NCBI RefSeq assembly: GCF_031569985.1
Contig: NZ_JAMQKA010000007.1
Span: forward strand, 92,187-156,186
Length of the DNA: 64,000 nucleotides
Direction of reading: 5' to 3'
Source of the DNA: JAMQKA01 sp031569985
GTDB lineage: Bacteria; Bacteroidota; Rhodothermia; Balneolales; Balneolaceae
The notes under the pieces: model-generated
Told to the model about the DNA's origin: nothing
What the model saw: the letters and a program-made list of their open reading frames with translations, nothing else
Databases searched by the model: none
Part shown: positions 26,114-33,873 of the stretch, one piece after another
Numbering within the stretch: position 1 is the first letter of the stretch
How the letters are laid out: every line of letters starts with the position of its first letter
Made by a program: the position numbers and the translations under genes

Positions 26114-27346
26114 TCATTTACGTTGATGATCACCCATCACATTGTAGCCTCGCCACTTGTATTCTTTGGCCAAGCCTGTTGCAGCCGGCCAAGCAATCTG
26201 ATGCTGGTTACTTTTCACCCAGCGTTGCCGGTTTTCTTCAGTATCAAAAGAAATTTGTATCTGGTAGTTATATTCCGTTGGCTCGGCCTCAATATCGCGA
26301 GCGAGATCCTTTGGGTAACGTCGCAGTAGTTTGGAACTGAGATAGCCTTCCTGAACAGTCATGGCAGGCACATAAATGGAGTAGTACATCCGCTCGAAGG
26401 CTTCCCGGTTTTCTTCTGAGACAATAAAGTCCATCTGTAAGACCATAGCCTTGGGTTTGGCTTGCGGTTCATACCGATCAGTATCGTTCTTTTTAGAGGC
26501 AGAGATACCAATGACCAGCAATTCAAGGTTATTCTTACCCTCATTGGATATCGTAACATTTTCGCCTAAAAATCCCGAAAAAGCATCATCGGCTTCGATG
26601 GCCGTTGTTTCATTGTCGATCGTGAGCGTCCCGGTGCCGTTGATAACGTAGTAAACTTCTTCGATGCCATTAAGCTGGCGTGGGCCGGCTGAACTACCGG
26701 TGGGCACTATGAGATGGTCCACATGACTCCAATTGGTGGAAAAAACTTCTGGGCCAAGAACCCGGCGATAGAGAACCCCATCGCCTTCATAGATGTGGTT
26801 ATCAGTGCTAAGTTCATCTTGATCCAATTGACTGGAGACAAACACCGGGGGAGAGTCAATTTCAGCATCAACGCGGTCATCGCCCAGGTCGAATGCATCG
26901 CCCTGGCCCTTTTTGGAGCTTACGGCAAAATTGAGCCAGCGAAGGGTATCGTTAGTAGGATTATACAAGGCATGGGAATCTCCCATCTTGTTTGGGACGA
27001 TGACCGGGGCTTGTAATCGTGAAGTGCGACCGTTGATCGTAAACTCTGCCTCACCGTTAAGGATGACATACATCTCCTCAATAGTGTGATGAAAATGGTG
27101 TCCAATACCGCCCCCGGGATGGATCTCCCCTGCATGCAGGTAAAGAAAATTCGTCGATAAATCCTGGCGGCCGATTAGCCCTGTGAAAGCCATTTGCCCT
27201 GCGCCATCATGCACAGAAGACAGCAACCTATAGTCGTCAGGATTGTTGGGAGTGACGCGTTCACTGAGGGGTTGAGCGATTGTAGGCACAGCCACAAATA
27301 CCAACAGTATCGTAACTGGCAGCAGTTTAACAATGGAGCGGTTCAT
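26114..27346 (-). CDS. Exported bicupin protein with a C-terminal ABM-like domain
   Basis: 410 residues with a signal peptide (cleavage near 'TIAQP', residue 25). Cupin 1 (about 70-140) has 'GGGIGHHFHHTIEEMYVIL', with His and Glu placed to bind metal; cupin 2 (about 205-275) has 'IEEVYYVINGTGTLTI' but lacks the His pair, so it is probably structural. Residues 300-405 resemble a dimeric alpha/beta barrel of the antibiotic-monooxygenase type ('MVLQMDFIVSEENREAFER', 'QISFDTEENRQRWV'). This combination is unusual. Function unknown; sugar or quinone oxidation is possible. It stands alone in the decay zone. Confidence 0.7.
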   Translation of the reverse strand: MNRSIVKLLPVTILLVFVAVPTIAQPLSERVTPNNPDDYRLLSSVHDGAGQMAFTGLIGRQDLSTNFLYLHAGEIHPGGGIGHHFHHTIEEMYVILNGEAEFTINGRTSRLQAPVIVPNKMGDSHALYNPTNDTLRWLNFAVSSKKGQGDAFDLGDDRVDAEIDSPPVFVSSQLDQDELSTDNHIYEGDGVLYRRVLGPEVFSTNWSHVDHLIVPTGSSAGPRQLNGIEEVYYVINGTGTLTIDNETTAIEADDAFSGFLGENVTISNEGKNNLELLVIGISASKKNDTDRYEPQAKPKAMVLQMDFIVSEENREAFERMYYSIYVPAMTVQEGYLSSKLLRRYPKDLARDIEAEPTEYNYQIQISFDTEENRQRWVKSNQHQIAWPAATGLAKEYKWRGYNVMGDHQRK

Positions 27347-27750
27347 GATCTTCTATAATTTTGAGTGGATAATCTGTCAATATGAATAGTAATAAACAAC
27401 AAATAAAATTATTTTAAAATCAATTCTACTTTTACTCCCCAATCAGTAGATGATGGATTTTTTCCTTCCTGGAATTTACGAATAATTAATGTCCCTTCAT
27501 CAGTTTGGATAATATCGCTTGCTTCTATTCACCTTTGACAGGGTTAAATCATTGGAATTTGTATTGGCTTTCAGGATTGAAACTATTGTGAGTTCAGCGT
27601 AAAGTAGACCACTTCAGGGTGGTGAAACAGGGTACTTTAGGGTAGTGAAGTCGCCTACTTCACTGTAGTGAAAAGATCTACCTTCGACCAGCGGGAGATA
27701 TTTTCCTCGAAAAGGAGAACGCCTGAAGAAAATGCCATTTAACCCACACT
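27347..27750. other. Intergenic region, no gene seen
   Basis: AT-rich DNA without a credible reading frame. It holds the 23-bp triple repeat (27611-27679). On the right it runs into the duplicated gene tail at 27751. Confidence 0.5.
27611..27679. repeat. Three tandem 23-bp units, partly palindromic
   Basis: Units begin at 27611, 27634 and 27657 with exact 23-bp spacing and the core ACTT(C/T)A-n3-T(A/G)GTGAA. The third contains a perfect palindrome TTCACT-GT-AGTGAA. The design (short tandem palindromic units) recalls the 22-bp arrays at 4724 and 55851, but the sequence is different. Role unknown. Confidence 0.65.
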
Positions 27751-27830
27751 TCAAAATATAACTTCTACTGGTTGGGGCGAGTAAACAGCCGGTTGTAACA
27801 AGCCAGTGTTCAGCCACAAGGTCTATGCGT
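27751..27830 (-). pseudogene. Second copy of the 3' tail of the broken gene at 23260
   Basis: Bases 27751-27830 align without large gaps to 23246-23323: both contain ACTGGTT, GTAAACA, CCGGTTGTA, AGCCAGTG and AGGTCTA in order, about 80 percent identical by eye. In the minus strand this encodes the 'AEHW' tail of the unknown protein. Nothing of the rest of the gene remains, and the copy abuts the lutC stop codon at 27833. It marks a past duplication and deletion. Confidence 0.7.
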
Positions 27831-27832
27831 TT

Positions 27833-28492
27833 TTAAGAACCCACAATAAACACCTCGAGCCGCCGGGGTCCGTGCACGCCCTCTACGCGATTGAGTTCTA
27901 TATCGGAGGTGGCAGAGGGACCTGAAATAAACGTCATCGGTGATCCTTCTTCTTTTATCTGCTGGTCAAAATGAACAAATGCTTCAGGCACCAATTCAAC
28001 AACCTGGTCTTCCCGGACAATGCAAAGGTGATAGTCGGGAAGCAGTGTCAACGCCCGGCGCCCCTGTCCTTCTCCTGCATCAAGAATAATACTACCAGTC
28101 TGGGCAATTGCCAGTGCGCATGTTGTGATGACTCCGTCCGATTCATCCAGCTCCTGATGGGTGAGCGGCTCCTCCGGTTTGTCATGGACTGGCTCTACAG
28201 AATCAGGCAGCCATTCGGGGGGGAATCCCGGGGGAATTACCAGCCGCTTGACCTCCTGCTCACGACATGCCACTGAAATGGTGGATTTTAGCTCTTCCTT
28301 CTTAATGCGCCTGACTTTCGCCTTATATTCTCCGGTTCGGCGTGCAAAAAGACTCACCAGCTTCTGCCCCGTCAGCGATCCCTCCTGGAGATATGCCCTG
28401 GAAACTGAAACATCTTCAGGATGTTCATTTTCAGGAACATTTTTCAGCGCATTTCTTACGCGACCCAATATTTCGTCTTTGCTATCACTCAT
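27833..28492 (-). CDS. lutC: Lactate utilisation protein C
   Basis: 219 residues, LUD-domain protein. I chose the ATG at 28492 because GGAGGAG lies five bases before it and the resulting ATGAGTGA overlap with the lutB stop is typical of translational coupling; the longer frame to 28648 only runs inside lutB. The core shows 'TTCALAIAQTGSIILDAGE', 'GRRALTLLPDYHLCIVRED' and the C-terminal 'FISGPSATSDIELNRVEGV', 'HGPRRLEVFIVG', all LutC signatures. LutC joins LutA and LutB in an iron-sulfur L-lactate oxidase that feeds electrons to the respiratory chain. Here it completes rhamnose breakdown. Confidence 0.93.
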   Translation of the reverse strand: MSDSKDEILGRVRNALKNVPENEHPEDVSVSRAYLQEGSLTGQKLVSLFARRTGEYKAKVRRIKKEELKSTISVACREQEVKRLVIPPGFPPEWLPDSVEPVHDKPEEPLTHQELDESDGVITTCALAIAQTGSIILDAGEGQGRRALTLLPDYHLCIVREDQVVELVPEAFVHFDQQIKEEGSPMTFISGPSATSDIELNRVEGVHGPRRLEVFIVGS

Positions 28493-29927
28493 CGCGGCTC
28501 CTCCACCATTCTCTGAATGTTTGATCGGGAATCGGTTTAATATCTCGCATTGCGGTCCATCCGGAAAGTTCACCCGGCAGCTTGGATATGGTGCCGTTCT
28601 TTTCAAAAAGGCCCTGCCCGACGCGCGCCCATCTTTGAGCACGCTCATACCGAGATCGCTTTTTAAATGTCCGTGCCATCAGCTTCATCCCGATATGCTC
28701 TTCATCTAATTTTGCTTTAAATCCCCCTTTGCGTTTCTTCTCGTCCACAATCTTACCGCGCAGGTGCACCAGCACTTCCGGTATGTTGATTTTGACGGGA
28801 CACACTTCATAGCATGCTCCACATAAACTGGAAGCGTACGGAAGCGAGGCCACCCCATCATCCTTCAGTCCCTTGAGTTGGGGTGTCAATATGGCCCCAA
28901 TCGGACCGGGGTACACGGAATTGTAGGCATGCCCCCCCGTGCGTTCATACACTGGACACACATTCAAACAGGCGCTACACCTAATGCAGTTGAGCGTCTG
29001 CCGGCCAACTTCATCCGCCAGTACGTTCGTCCGGCCGTTGTCCAGCAGCACCAAGTGAAACTCCTGCGGGCCATCGCCTTGTGTTACACCTGTCCAAAAC
29101 GAGTTGTAGGGATTCATCCGCTCGGCTGTGGCGGATCGTGGCAATAATTGCATAAAAACCTCAAAGTCACGCCATGTGGGAATCAGCTTTTCAATGCCCA
29201 TCACGGTAATGAGCGTGTCAGGCAGCGTGGTACACATCCGGCCGTTACCCTCCGATTCCACCACTGAAATCGTACCCGTCTCGGCGACCGCGAAATTGCC
29301 ACCGCTGATACCCACTTTAGCACTCAAAAATTTCTTGCGCAGGTATAGCCGCGCCGCTTCCGCAAGATCCTCCGGGCGGTCGGATAGTTCAGCTTTCTCC
29401 AATTTCTTTTTGAAAAGCTCGCGTATTTCCGCCCTGTTTTTATGGATGGCCGGCACCAGGATATGGGACGGCTCATCTTCTGCCAGCTGTACAATCAGCT
29501 CGGCAAGGTCGGTTTCCAGGGCCTGGACCCCTTCATCCGCCAACGCCTTGTTCAACTTTATTTCGTCAGTAGTTATCGATTTTACTTTGACAACCTCTTC
29601 AACTTGTTGTTCCTTCACCAGGTCTACAATAATCCGGTTGGCCTCTTTCGCATCTTTTGCCCAGTGAACAACGCCGCCGGCTTGCTGCACCGATTCCTCA
29701 AGCTGTAGCAGGTATTTATCCATATGACGCATCACCCGCTGCTTGATATTGCTGCCGGCCTCGCGGAGGTCCTCCCAGTCGGGCATCTCATCCACCGCCT
29801 GCTTGCGCTTATCCCGTATCGTGTGGGTGGCATGACCAATATTTCGGCGGAGTTGTGTATTCTCCAAGTAGGCTTTGGCTGATTCCTGGAATGTAGGAGA
29901 GGATTTCTTTGAATTCTTTTTTTTCAT
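28485..29927 (-). CDS. lutB: Lactate utilisation iron-sulfur protein B
   Basis: 480 residues: an N-terminal LUD domain (about 70-295, with 'GNFAVAETGTISVVESEGN'), then a ferredoxin-like region with C314, C317, C320 and C324 in 'CIRCSACLNVCPVY' and C369, C372 and C376 in 'CGACYEVCPVKI', enough to hold two 4Fe-4S clusters, then a DUF3390-like C-terminus. It is the electron-transfer subunit of LutABC and acts in the cytoplasm at the membrane face. The gene overlaps lutC by 8 bases and follows lutA by 89 bases. Confidence 0.95.
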   Translation of the reverse strand: MKKKNSKKSSPTFQESAKAYLENTQLRRNIGHATHTIRDKRKQAVDEMPDWEDLREAGSNIKQRVMRHMDKYLLQLEESVQQAGGVVHWAKDAKEANRIIVDLVKEQQVEEVVKVKSITTDEIKLNKALADEGVQALETDLAELIVQLAEDEPSHILVPAIHKNRAEIRELFKKKLEKAELSDRPEDLAEAARLYLRKKFLSAKVGISGGNFAVAETGTISVVESEGNGRMCTTLPDTLITVMGIEKLIPTWRDFEVFMQLLPRSATAERMNPYNSFWTGVTQGDGPQEFHLVLLDNGRTNVLADEVGRQTLNCIRCSACLNVCPVYERTGGHAYNSVYPGPIGAILTPQLKGLKDDGVASLPYASSLCGACYEVCPVKINIPEVLVHLRGKIVDEKKRKGGFKAKLDEEHIGMKLMARTFKKRSRYERAQRWARVGQGLFEKNGTISKLPGELSGWTAMRDIKPIPDQTFREWWRSRDE

Positions 29928-30016
29928 AAATGTCTGCCTCGTATTTCCTAATAACCCTCAGTCAAAGAACTCAGAATTCAGAATACTGCCTATTCAGAAC
30001 TCAGAATTCTGTATTC

Positions 30017-30751
30017 TTAATTCTCTTCCGTTGAAGCCAAAATCTCTGCCAGGTGTACGGTTTTGACGCCCCCCCGCTGGCGTTGAAGAGCGCCCCCGAT
30101 ATGCATCAGACAGGAGTTGTCGGCGGCAATACACACTTCCGCCTCAGTATCTTTAATATGGCGTATCTTGTCCCCCAGCATTGCCATCGAAGTGTCAGCA
30201 TTTTTAATGGCAAATGTGCCCCCGAAACCGCAACACTCTTCGGCTGCCGGCAGCTCCACAAGATCAATCCCCCGCACGTTACGCAAGAGGGTCAGCGGGG
30301 CATCCCCGACCTCCAGCATCCGGAGTGAATGGCACGTCGGGTGATATGTTACCCGGTGGGGATAGTAGGCGCCAACATCTTCAACGCCAAGCTCATCCAC
30401 CAAAAATTGGGATAGCTCAAATACGCGGGGCGTAACTTCTTCAACTCTTTTTGCCAGCTGCTCATCCCGTGCCCGCTCTGCCACCTTGTGATAAAACTCG
30501 TGCACCATAGCCACACAGGATGCCGAGGGGGCAACAATTGCTTCCGCGTCGCCAAAAACTTCTACGAATTTTCGCACCAGTGGAATAGCCTCCTCCTGGT
30601 ACCCCGTATTGTAATGCATCTGCCCGCAGCAGGTCTGTTCCATTGGAAACTCAACCGTGTGTCCGAGCCGCTCTAATAGCTGGACTGTCGCCTTTCCTGT
30701 TTCAGGGAAAAGCGTATCGTTAAAACACGTAATAAAAAGAGATATCTGCAT
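30017..30751 (-). CDS. lutA: Lactate utilisation protein A, CCG-domain
   Basis: 244 residues from the ATG at 30751 (MQISLFITCFNDTLFP), the normal LutA start; a longer frame to 30805 overlaps the rhamnulokinase end and adds an unrelated leader. Two CCG domains are visible: 'CCGQMHYNTGY' near residue 41 and 'EECCGFGGTFAIKN' near 175, with the paired upstream cysteines ('CFND', 'PTCHS'). These bind 4Fe-4S clusters as in glycolate oxidase GlcF and heterodisulfide reductase. It is the first lut gene, 31 bases after rhaK, so lactate oxidation appears to be cotranscribed with rhamnose catabolism. Confidence 0.94.
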   Translation of the reverse strand: MQISLFITCFNDTLFPETGKATVQLLERLGHTVEFPMEQTCCGQMHYNTGYQEEAIPLVRKFVEVFGDAEAIVAPSASCVAMVHEFYHKVAERARDEQLAKRVEEVTPRVFELSQFLVDELGVEDVGAYYPHRVTYHPTCHSLRMLEVGDAPLTLLRNVRGIDLVELPAAEECCGFGGTFAIKNADTSMAMLGDKIRHIKDTEAEVCIAADNSCLMHIGGALQRQRGGVKTVHLAEILASTEEN

Positions 30752-30782
30752 TCTGGATCTTTTATTTCCGCATTTAAAGAAG

Positions 30783-32213
30783 TTAGTGCCAGCGGTATTC
30801 AACAATTCCTGAATCCGACAACGGCTTGTGTAGTGTTAGGTCAAGTAATTCTTTTTGACCCTCTTTCTCAAGCTTTTCTGAATCATTTATTACCAGAGCG
30901 GCACCCAGTGCCGAGGCATTCGAAAGTGATGCGGTATAAACCTTTTTATCTGGAAAACGGCTGGCCAGCATTTTCACATAGAAACGGTTTTGGCTGAATC
31001 CCCCGGTAACAATCAATTTTTCTACCGGGTCTTTACCCTCCACAAGTTTGATGCTTTCAGCCTGGATTGCTATCAGGTCCAGCATGAGTTGGTGATAGGC
31101 TTCCTGGTATGAATCAAAGAAATCCAGGTTCCAGCTTCCTGCTTCTTTAGAAGGATATGGTCCCGATCCATGTGCCTGTTCAAGCTGAAGCTTATTTTGC
31201 GGATTATCAGCCCTGATCAAACGTTTGAGTATTTGAGGATCGAATTCGGGTGCTGATGCCGTACTCTCACGGTTAAAGTGGTCTTCCAGCTTCTTTTTTT
31301 GGTGGATATATTCTTTACCTATGAACAATCTCGCCGCCTTAACCTGCTTGCCATAAATATTCATATAGCACAGGCAATCCCTCTTCAGTTCGTCATAGGT
31401 CAGCGGAGCCCTGTTAAACGGATTGAATGAGATACTCCAGGTTCCCGTAGAAACAAGCAAAAATGGACCCTCAATAGTCAAAAGATAAGGTGCCAACGCA
31501 GCCGAACTGTCATGAATACCGATCCCCACCTGTAATTGCTTGTTCTTACCGGTTTTTTTTGTGGCACCCACGTCCTCTACTTCAGGAAGCAAGCCTTCCA
31601 ACTGTTGATCCTCCAGCCACTTGTGATAGGATGAGTCCTCAAAATTCCACATCCCGGTATGGCACCCAATGCTTGTCAACTCTGAGGTAATAGCCCCAGA
31701 AAACAGGTAGCTTATATACTGTGGAAAATGAAGACTGTAATGAATTTTATTAAACTTTTCTGTTTTCCGGTGTTTAAGCCAATAAAGCTGAAGACCTGAA
31801 TTTAGCATACCCATCGGTGGCGAAGCTGTTTCAACCGAGAACTGCTCACGTCCACCATATTGTTCATAAAAGCTCTGTAACAGTTCCTCGGGATAATCCT
31901 TCAGGTAATTGTAGAGCGGCGTTACCGGCTGGCCTTCTTCATCAAGATGCACCAGAGAAGCACCATACGTTGAAAAATTCAGTTTTTCTACCCGGTATCT
32001 ACTATCCTTCTTGATATCATTGAACTGCTTGCGAATCCAGTGAACCAACTGCTCCAGGTCCTCACAGGGGTCACCATCTTCGTCCTCCGTTTGATCCAGC
32101 TCTGTATGATGCTTGAATACGACATCATAATTCTCATCAAACAGTAAGAATTTTTTATTTGTCTTCCCGATATCAAATATGGCAGTTACCGGTATCCTGT
32201 CATCTTTCTTCAA
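30783..32213 (-). CDS. rhaK: FGGY-family sugar kinase, probable L-rhamnulokinase
   Basis: 476 residues of the FGGY/ASKHA fold: phosphate-1 motif 'AIFDIGKTNKKFLLFD' at the start, catalytic-region 'GIGIHDSSAALAPYL' near 230 (Asp as general base), adenosine motif 'LIVTGGFSQNRFYVKML' near 410. It would phosphorylate L-rhamnulose to rhamnulose-1-phosphate. The specificity is inferred from its place between rhamnose isomerase and the aldolase gene; by sequence alone it could be a related deoxyketose kinase such as fuculokinase. Confidence 0.88.
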   Translation of the reverse strand: MKKDDRIPVTAIFDIGKTNKKFLLFDENYDVVFKHHTELDQTEDEDGDPCEDLEQLVHWIRKQFNDIKKDSRYRVEKLNFSTYGASLVHLDEEGQPVTPLYNYLKDYPEELLQSFYEQYGGREQFSVETASPPMGMLNSGLQLYWLKHRKTEKFNKIHYSLHFPQYISYLFSGAITSELTSIGCHTGMWNFEDSSYHKWLEDQQLEGLLPEVEDVGATKKTGKNKQLQVGIGIHDSSAALAPYLLTIEGPFLLVSTGTWSISFNPFNRAPLTYDELKRDCLCYMNIYGKQVKAARLFIGKEYIHQKKKLEDHFNRESTASAPEFDPQILKRLIRADNPQNKLQLEQAHGSGPYPSKEAGSWNLDFFDSYQEAYHQLMLDLIAIQAESIKLVEGKDPVEKLIVTGGFSQNRFYVKMLASRFPDKKVYTASLSNASALGAALVINDSEKLEKEGQKELLDLTLHKPLSDSGIVEYRWH

Positions 32214-32251
32214 GATCTAACCTACTACAATCTTTAATATTCATTGTTAAT

Positions 32252-33535
32252 TTACAGACCGGTGGCTACAGTCTCTGAGCCCCTTTCGTCAATAAGACTC
32301 TCTCTCACGTTGAGTTTTCGATACAGGCCGATAGGATCGGCTGCTGCATTGTTACGAATACGAGCTTCCCGCAGCAAAGGGCGTACATCTGTTTGGAAGG
32401 CCTCTTGCAGTAGCTCCTGTGCTAACACCGGATCGTTCGACTCCCGCGCTTCTTCCAGCTGCTCGCGGTCTACAAGCAACGCTTTGGCATAAGATTTTTT
32501 GATAGCATCTACAGACTGCAACAGGTCTTCCAGCGGGTCTTTCACGTTGTGGCTGGCATCGATCATCCAGGCAATATCGCCTTCCAGTGCATCAGCATCT
32601 TCTGTCCCGTGAATAAGCTCATTAAAAATCAGGAAAAGCTGAAACGGCTTGATGGAACCGGTCGTGAGGTCGTCATCACCGTATTTAGAATCGTTAAAGT
32701 GGAAACCACCCAGCTTGTTTTCCATCTGGAGTGTAGCCACAATCTGCTCTATATTGGTATTTGGCAGGTGATGGCCGAGATCGACCAACGTTTGCGCTTG
32801 GTCTCCCAACTTGTTGGCCAACAGAAAGGAAGTTCCCCAATCGGGAATGACCATAGAGTAGAAATTGGGCTCATAGGGTTTGTACTCGATCAGCATCTCC
32901 CAGTCTGAAGGGAGTTCTTTGTAAATTTCCTCGAGCGATTGGAGAGTGCGGCTGAGGGCTTTCCGAAAATTTTGCTGACCCGGGAAGTTGGACCCGTCCG
33001 CCAGCCAAACGGTCAGCGCTTTGGAGCCCAGCTTCTCGCCATGCTTGATCACCTCAATATTGTGCTCAACCGCCTGCTGCCGCACTTCTTTATCTGTGTG
33101 GCAAAGCGATCCAAACTTATAGGAATATTCTTGATCCTCCTGGTCCTGGAACGTGTTGGAATTGACCGCATCGAAGATCAAATCGTAGCTGTCTGCCAAC
33201 TCCTTAATCGCCGCACTATCCTCGGGGATGTCCCAAGGAATATGCAGGGAAATGGCACCACTCGAACGGTTCAGGGCATGGAGCAGTCCCACATCTTCAA
33301 TTTTTTCCTCCAGGCTGCCCGGCTCACCGCCGACCGGGAATCGACCAAAACGGGTACCGCCGGCACCCAGGGCCCAGCTCGGAATAGCTACCTGGAATGA
33401 TGCTATGCGATCGACAAGTTTGTCAACCTGGTAGTCTTTTTTGCTTAGCTGGTTAGCCAGGGGGGCAAAATTCTCTTTATGAGATTGTTCAGATTCTTTG
33501 TTGTGATCTTGAATTTGCTGCTGATCTATCTTCAT
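32252..33535 (-). CDS. rhaI: L-rhamnose isomerase, Pseudomonas stutzeri (RhaI) type
   Basis: 427 residues, TIM barrel of the xylose-isomerase-like superfamily, not the E. coli RhaA type. Metal-ligand regions match the P. stutzeri enzyme: Glu in 'MLIEYKPYEPNFYS', Asp in 'TLVDLGHHLPNTN', His in 'KLGGFHFNDSKYGDDDLTTG' and Asp in 'IAWMIDASHNVKDP'. 'WALGAGGTRFGRFPVGGEPG' is the family N-terminal signature. It converts L-rhamnose to L-rhamnulose in the cytoplasm with divalent metal. rhaK follows after 38 bases. Confidence 0.93.
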   Translation of the reverse strand: MKIDQQQIQDHNKESEQSHKENFAPLANQLSKKDYQVDKLVDRIASFQVAIPSWALGAGGTRFGRFPVGGEPGSLEEKIEDVGLLHALNRSSGAISLHIPWDIPEDSAAIKELADSYDLIFDAVNSNTFQDQEDQEYSYKFGSLCHTDKEVRQQAVEHNIEVIKHGEKLGSKALTVWLADGSNFPGQQNFRKALSRTLQSLEEIYKELPSDWEMLIEYKPYEPNFYSMVIPDWGTSFLLANKLGDQAQTLVDLGHHLPNTNIEQIVATLQMENKLGGFHFNDSKYGDDDLTTGSIKPFQLFLIFNELIHGTEDADALEGDIAWMIDASHNVKDPLEDLLQSVDAIKKSYAKALLVDREQLEEARESNDPVLAQELLQEAFQTDVRPLLREARIRNNAAADPIGLYRKLNVRESLIDERGSETVATGL

Positions 33536-33545
33536 CTACAAAGGG

Positions 33546-33640
33546 TTTTCCTAAATTCTAGGTGCATAGGGAGATACTCCCCATGATGAGACTCCGTAAG
33601 CTCGGGAGTTCAACTCCCTCGCCACACTATACAATGAGTA
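33546..33640. other. Two short hairpins upstream of rhaI
   Basis: GGGAG-ATA-CTCCC (about 33570-33582) and GGGAG-TTCAA-CTCCC (about 33616-33630) lie in the leader between the small membrane protein gene and rhaI. They look like leader or processing structures. The second recalls a tRNA T-arm, but no complete tRNA can be folded. Confidence 0.4.
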
Positions 33641-33655
33641 AACTCTAACTAATTA

Positions 33656-33829
33656 CTACAATTCTTGCTCTTTTATCCAGAACGGAGAAGTTGTAAACCA
33701 CAAAATCATACCGAATATCATATAAAGTTTGTGATCTTCCAGCGTTATTTCCTGGAGAAATACCAGCACTGACGGGATAACCGTCAGCGCCAGTCCTCCA
33801 AGAGATAGAATGATTAGCAAGGTTTTCAT
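33656..33829 (-). CDS. Small two-helix membrane protein, 57 residues
   Basis: ATG at 33829, stop TAG at 33656. The translation begins MKTLLIILSLGGLALTVIPS and ends 'ILWFTTSPFWIKEQEL', two hydrophobic helices (about 3-28 and 37-53) joined by 'LQEITLEDHK'. The ribosome site AGAGG lies seven bases before the ATG. It sits between the aldolase/dehydrogenase gene (44 bases upstream) and rhaI in the same direction. I recall similar unnamed short proteins in Bacteroidota sugar-catabolic clusters, but no function is known. It could assist the transporter. Confidence 0.75.
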   Translation of the reverse strand: MKTLLIILSLGGLALTVIPSVLVFLQEITLEDHKLYMIFGMILWFTTSPFWIKEQEL

Positions 33830-33873
33830 AACTGCCTCTTTTCAGTAAATGTTAGTTTCGCCCACGCTGTCGA

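Noticed and set aside
32252..33535. Assignment as E. coli-type RhaA isomerase
   Set aside because: The metal-ligand motifs and N-terminal signature fit the P. stutzeri RhaI type instead.
33546..33640. tRNA-like segment with a T-arm resembling GGGAG-TTCAA-CTCCC
   Set aside because: The loop is too short, the acceptor stem has no 5' partner, and no anticodon arm folds correctly on either strand.
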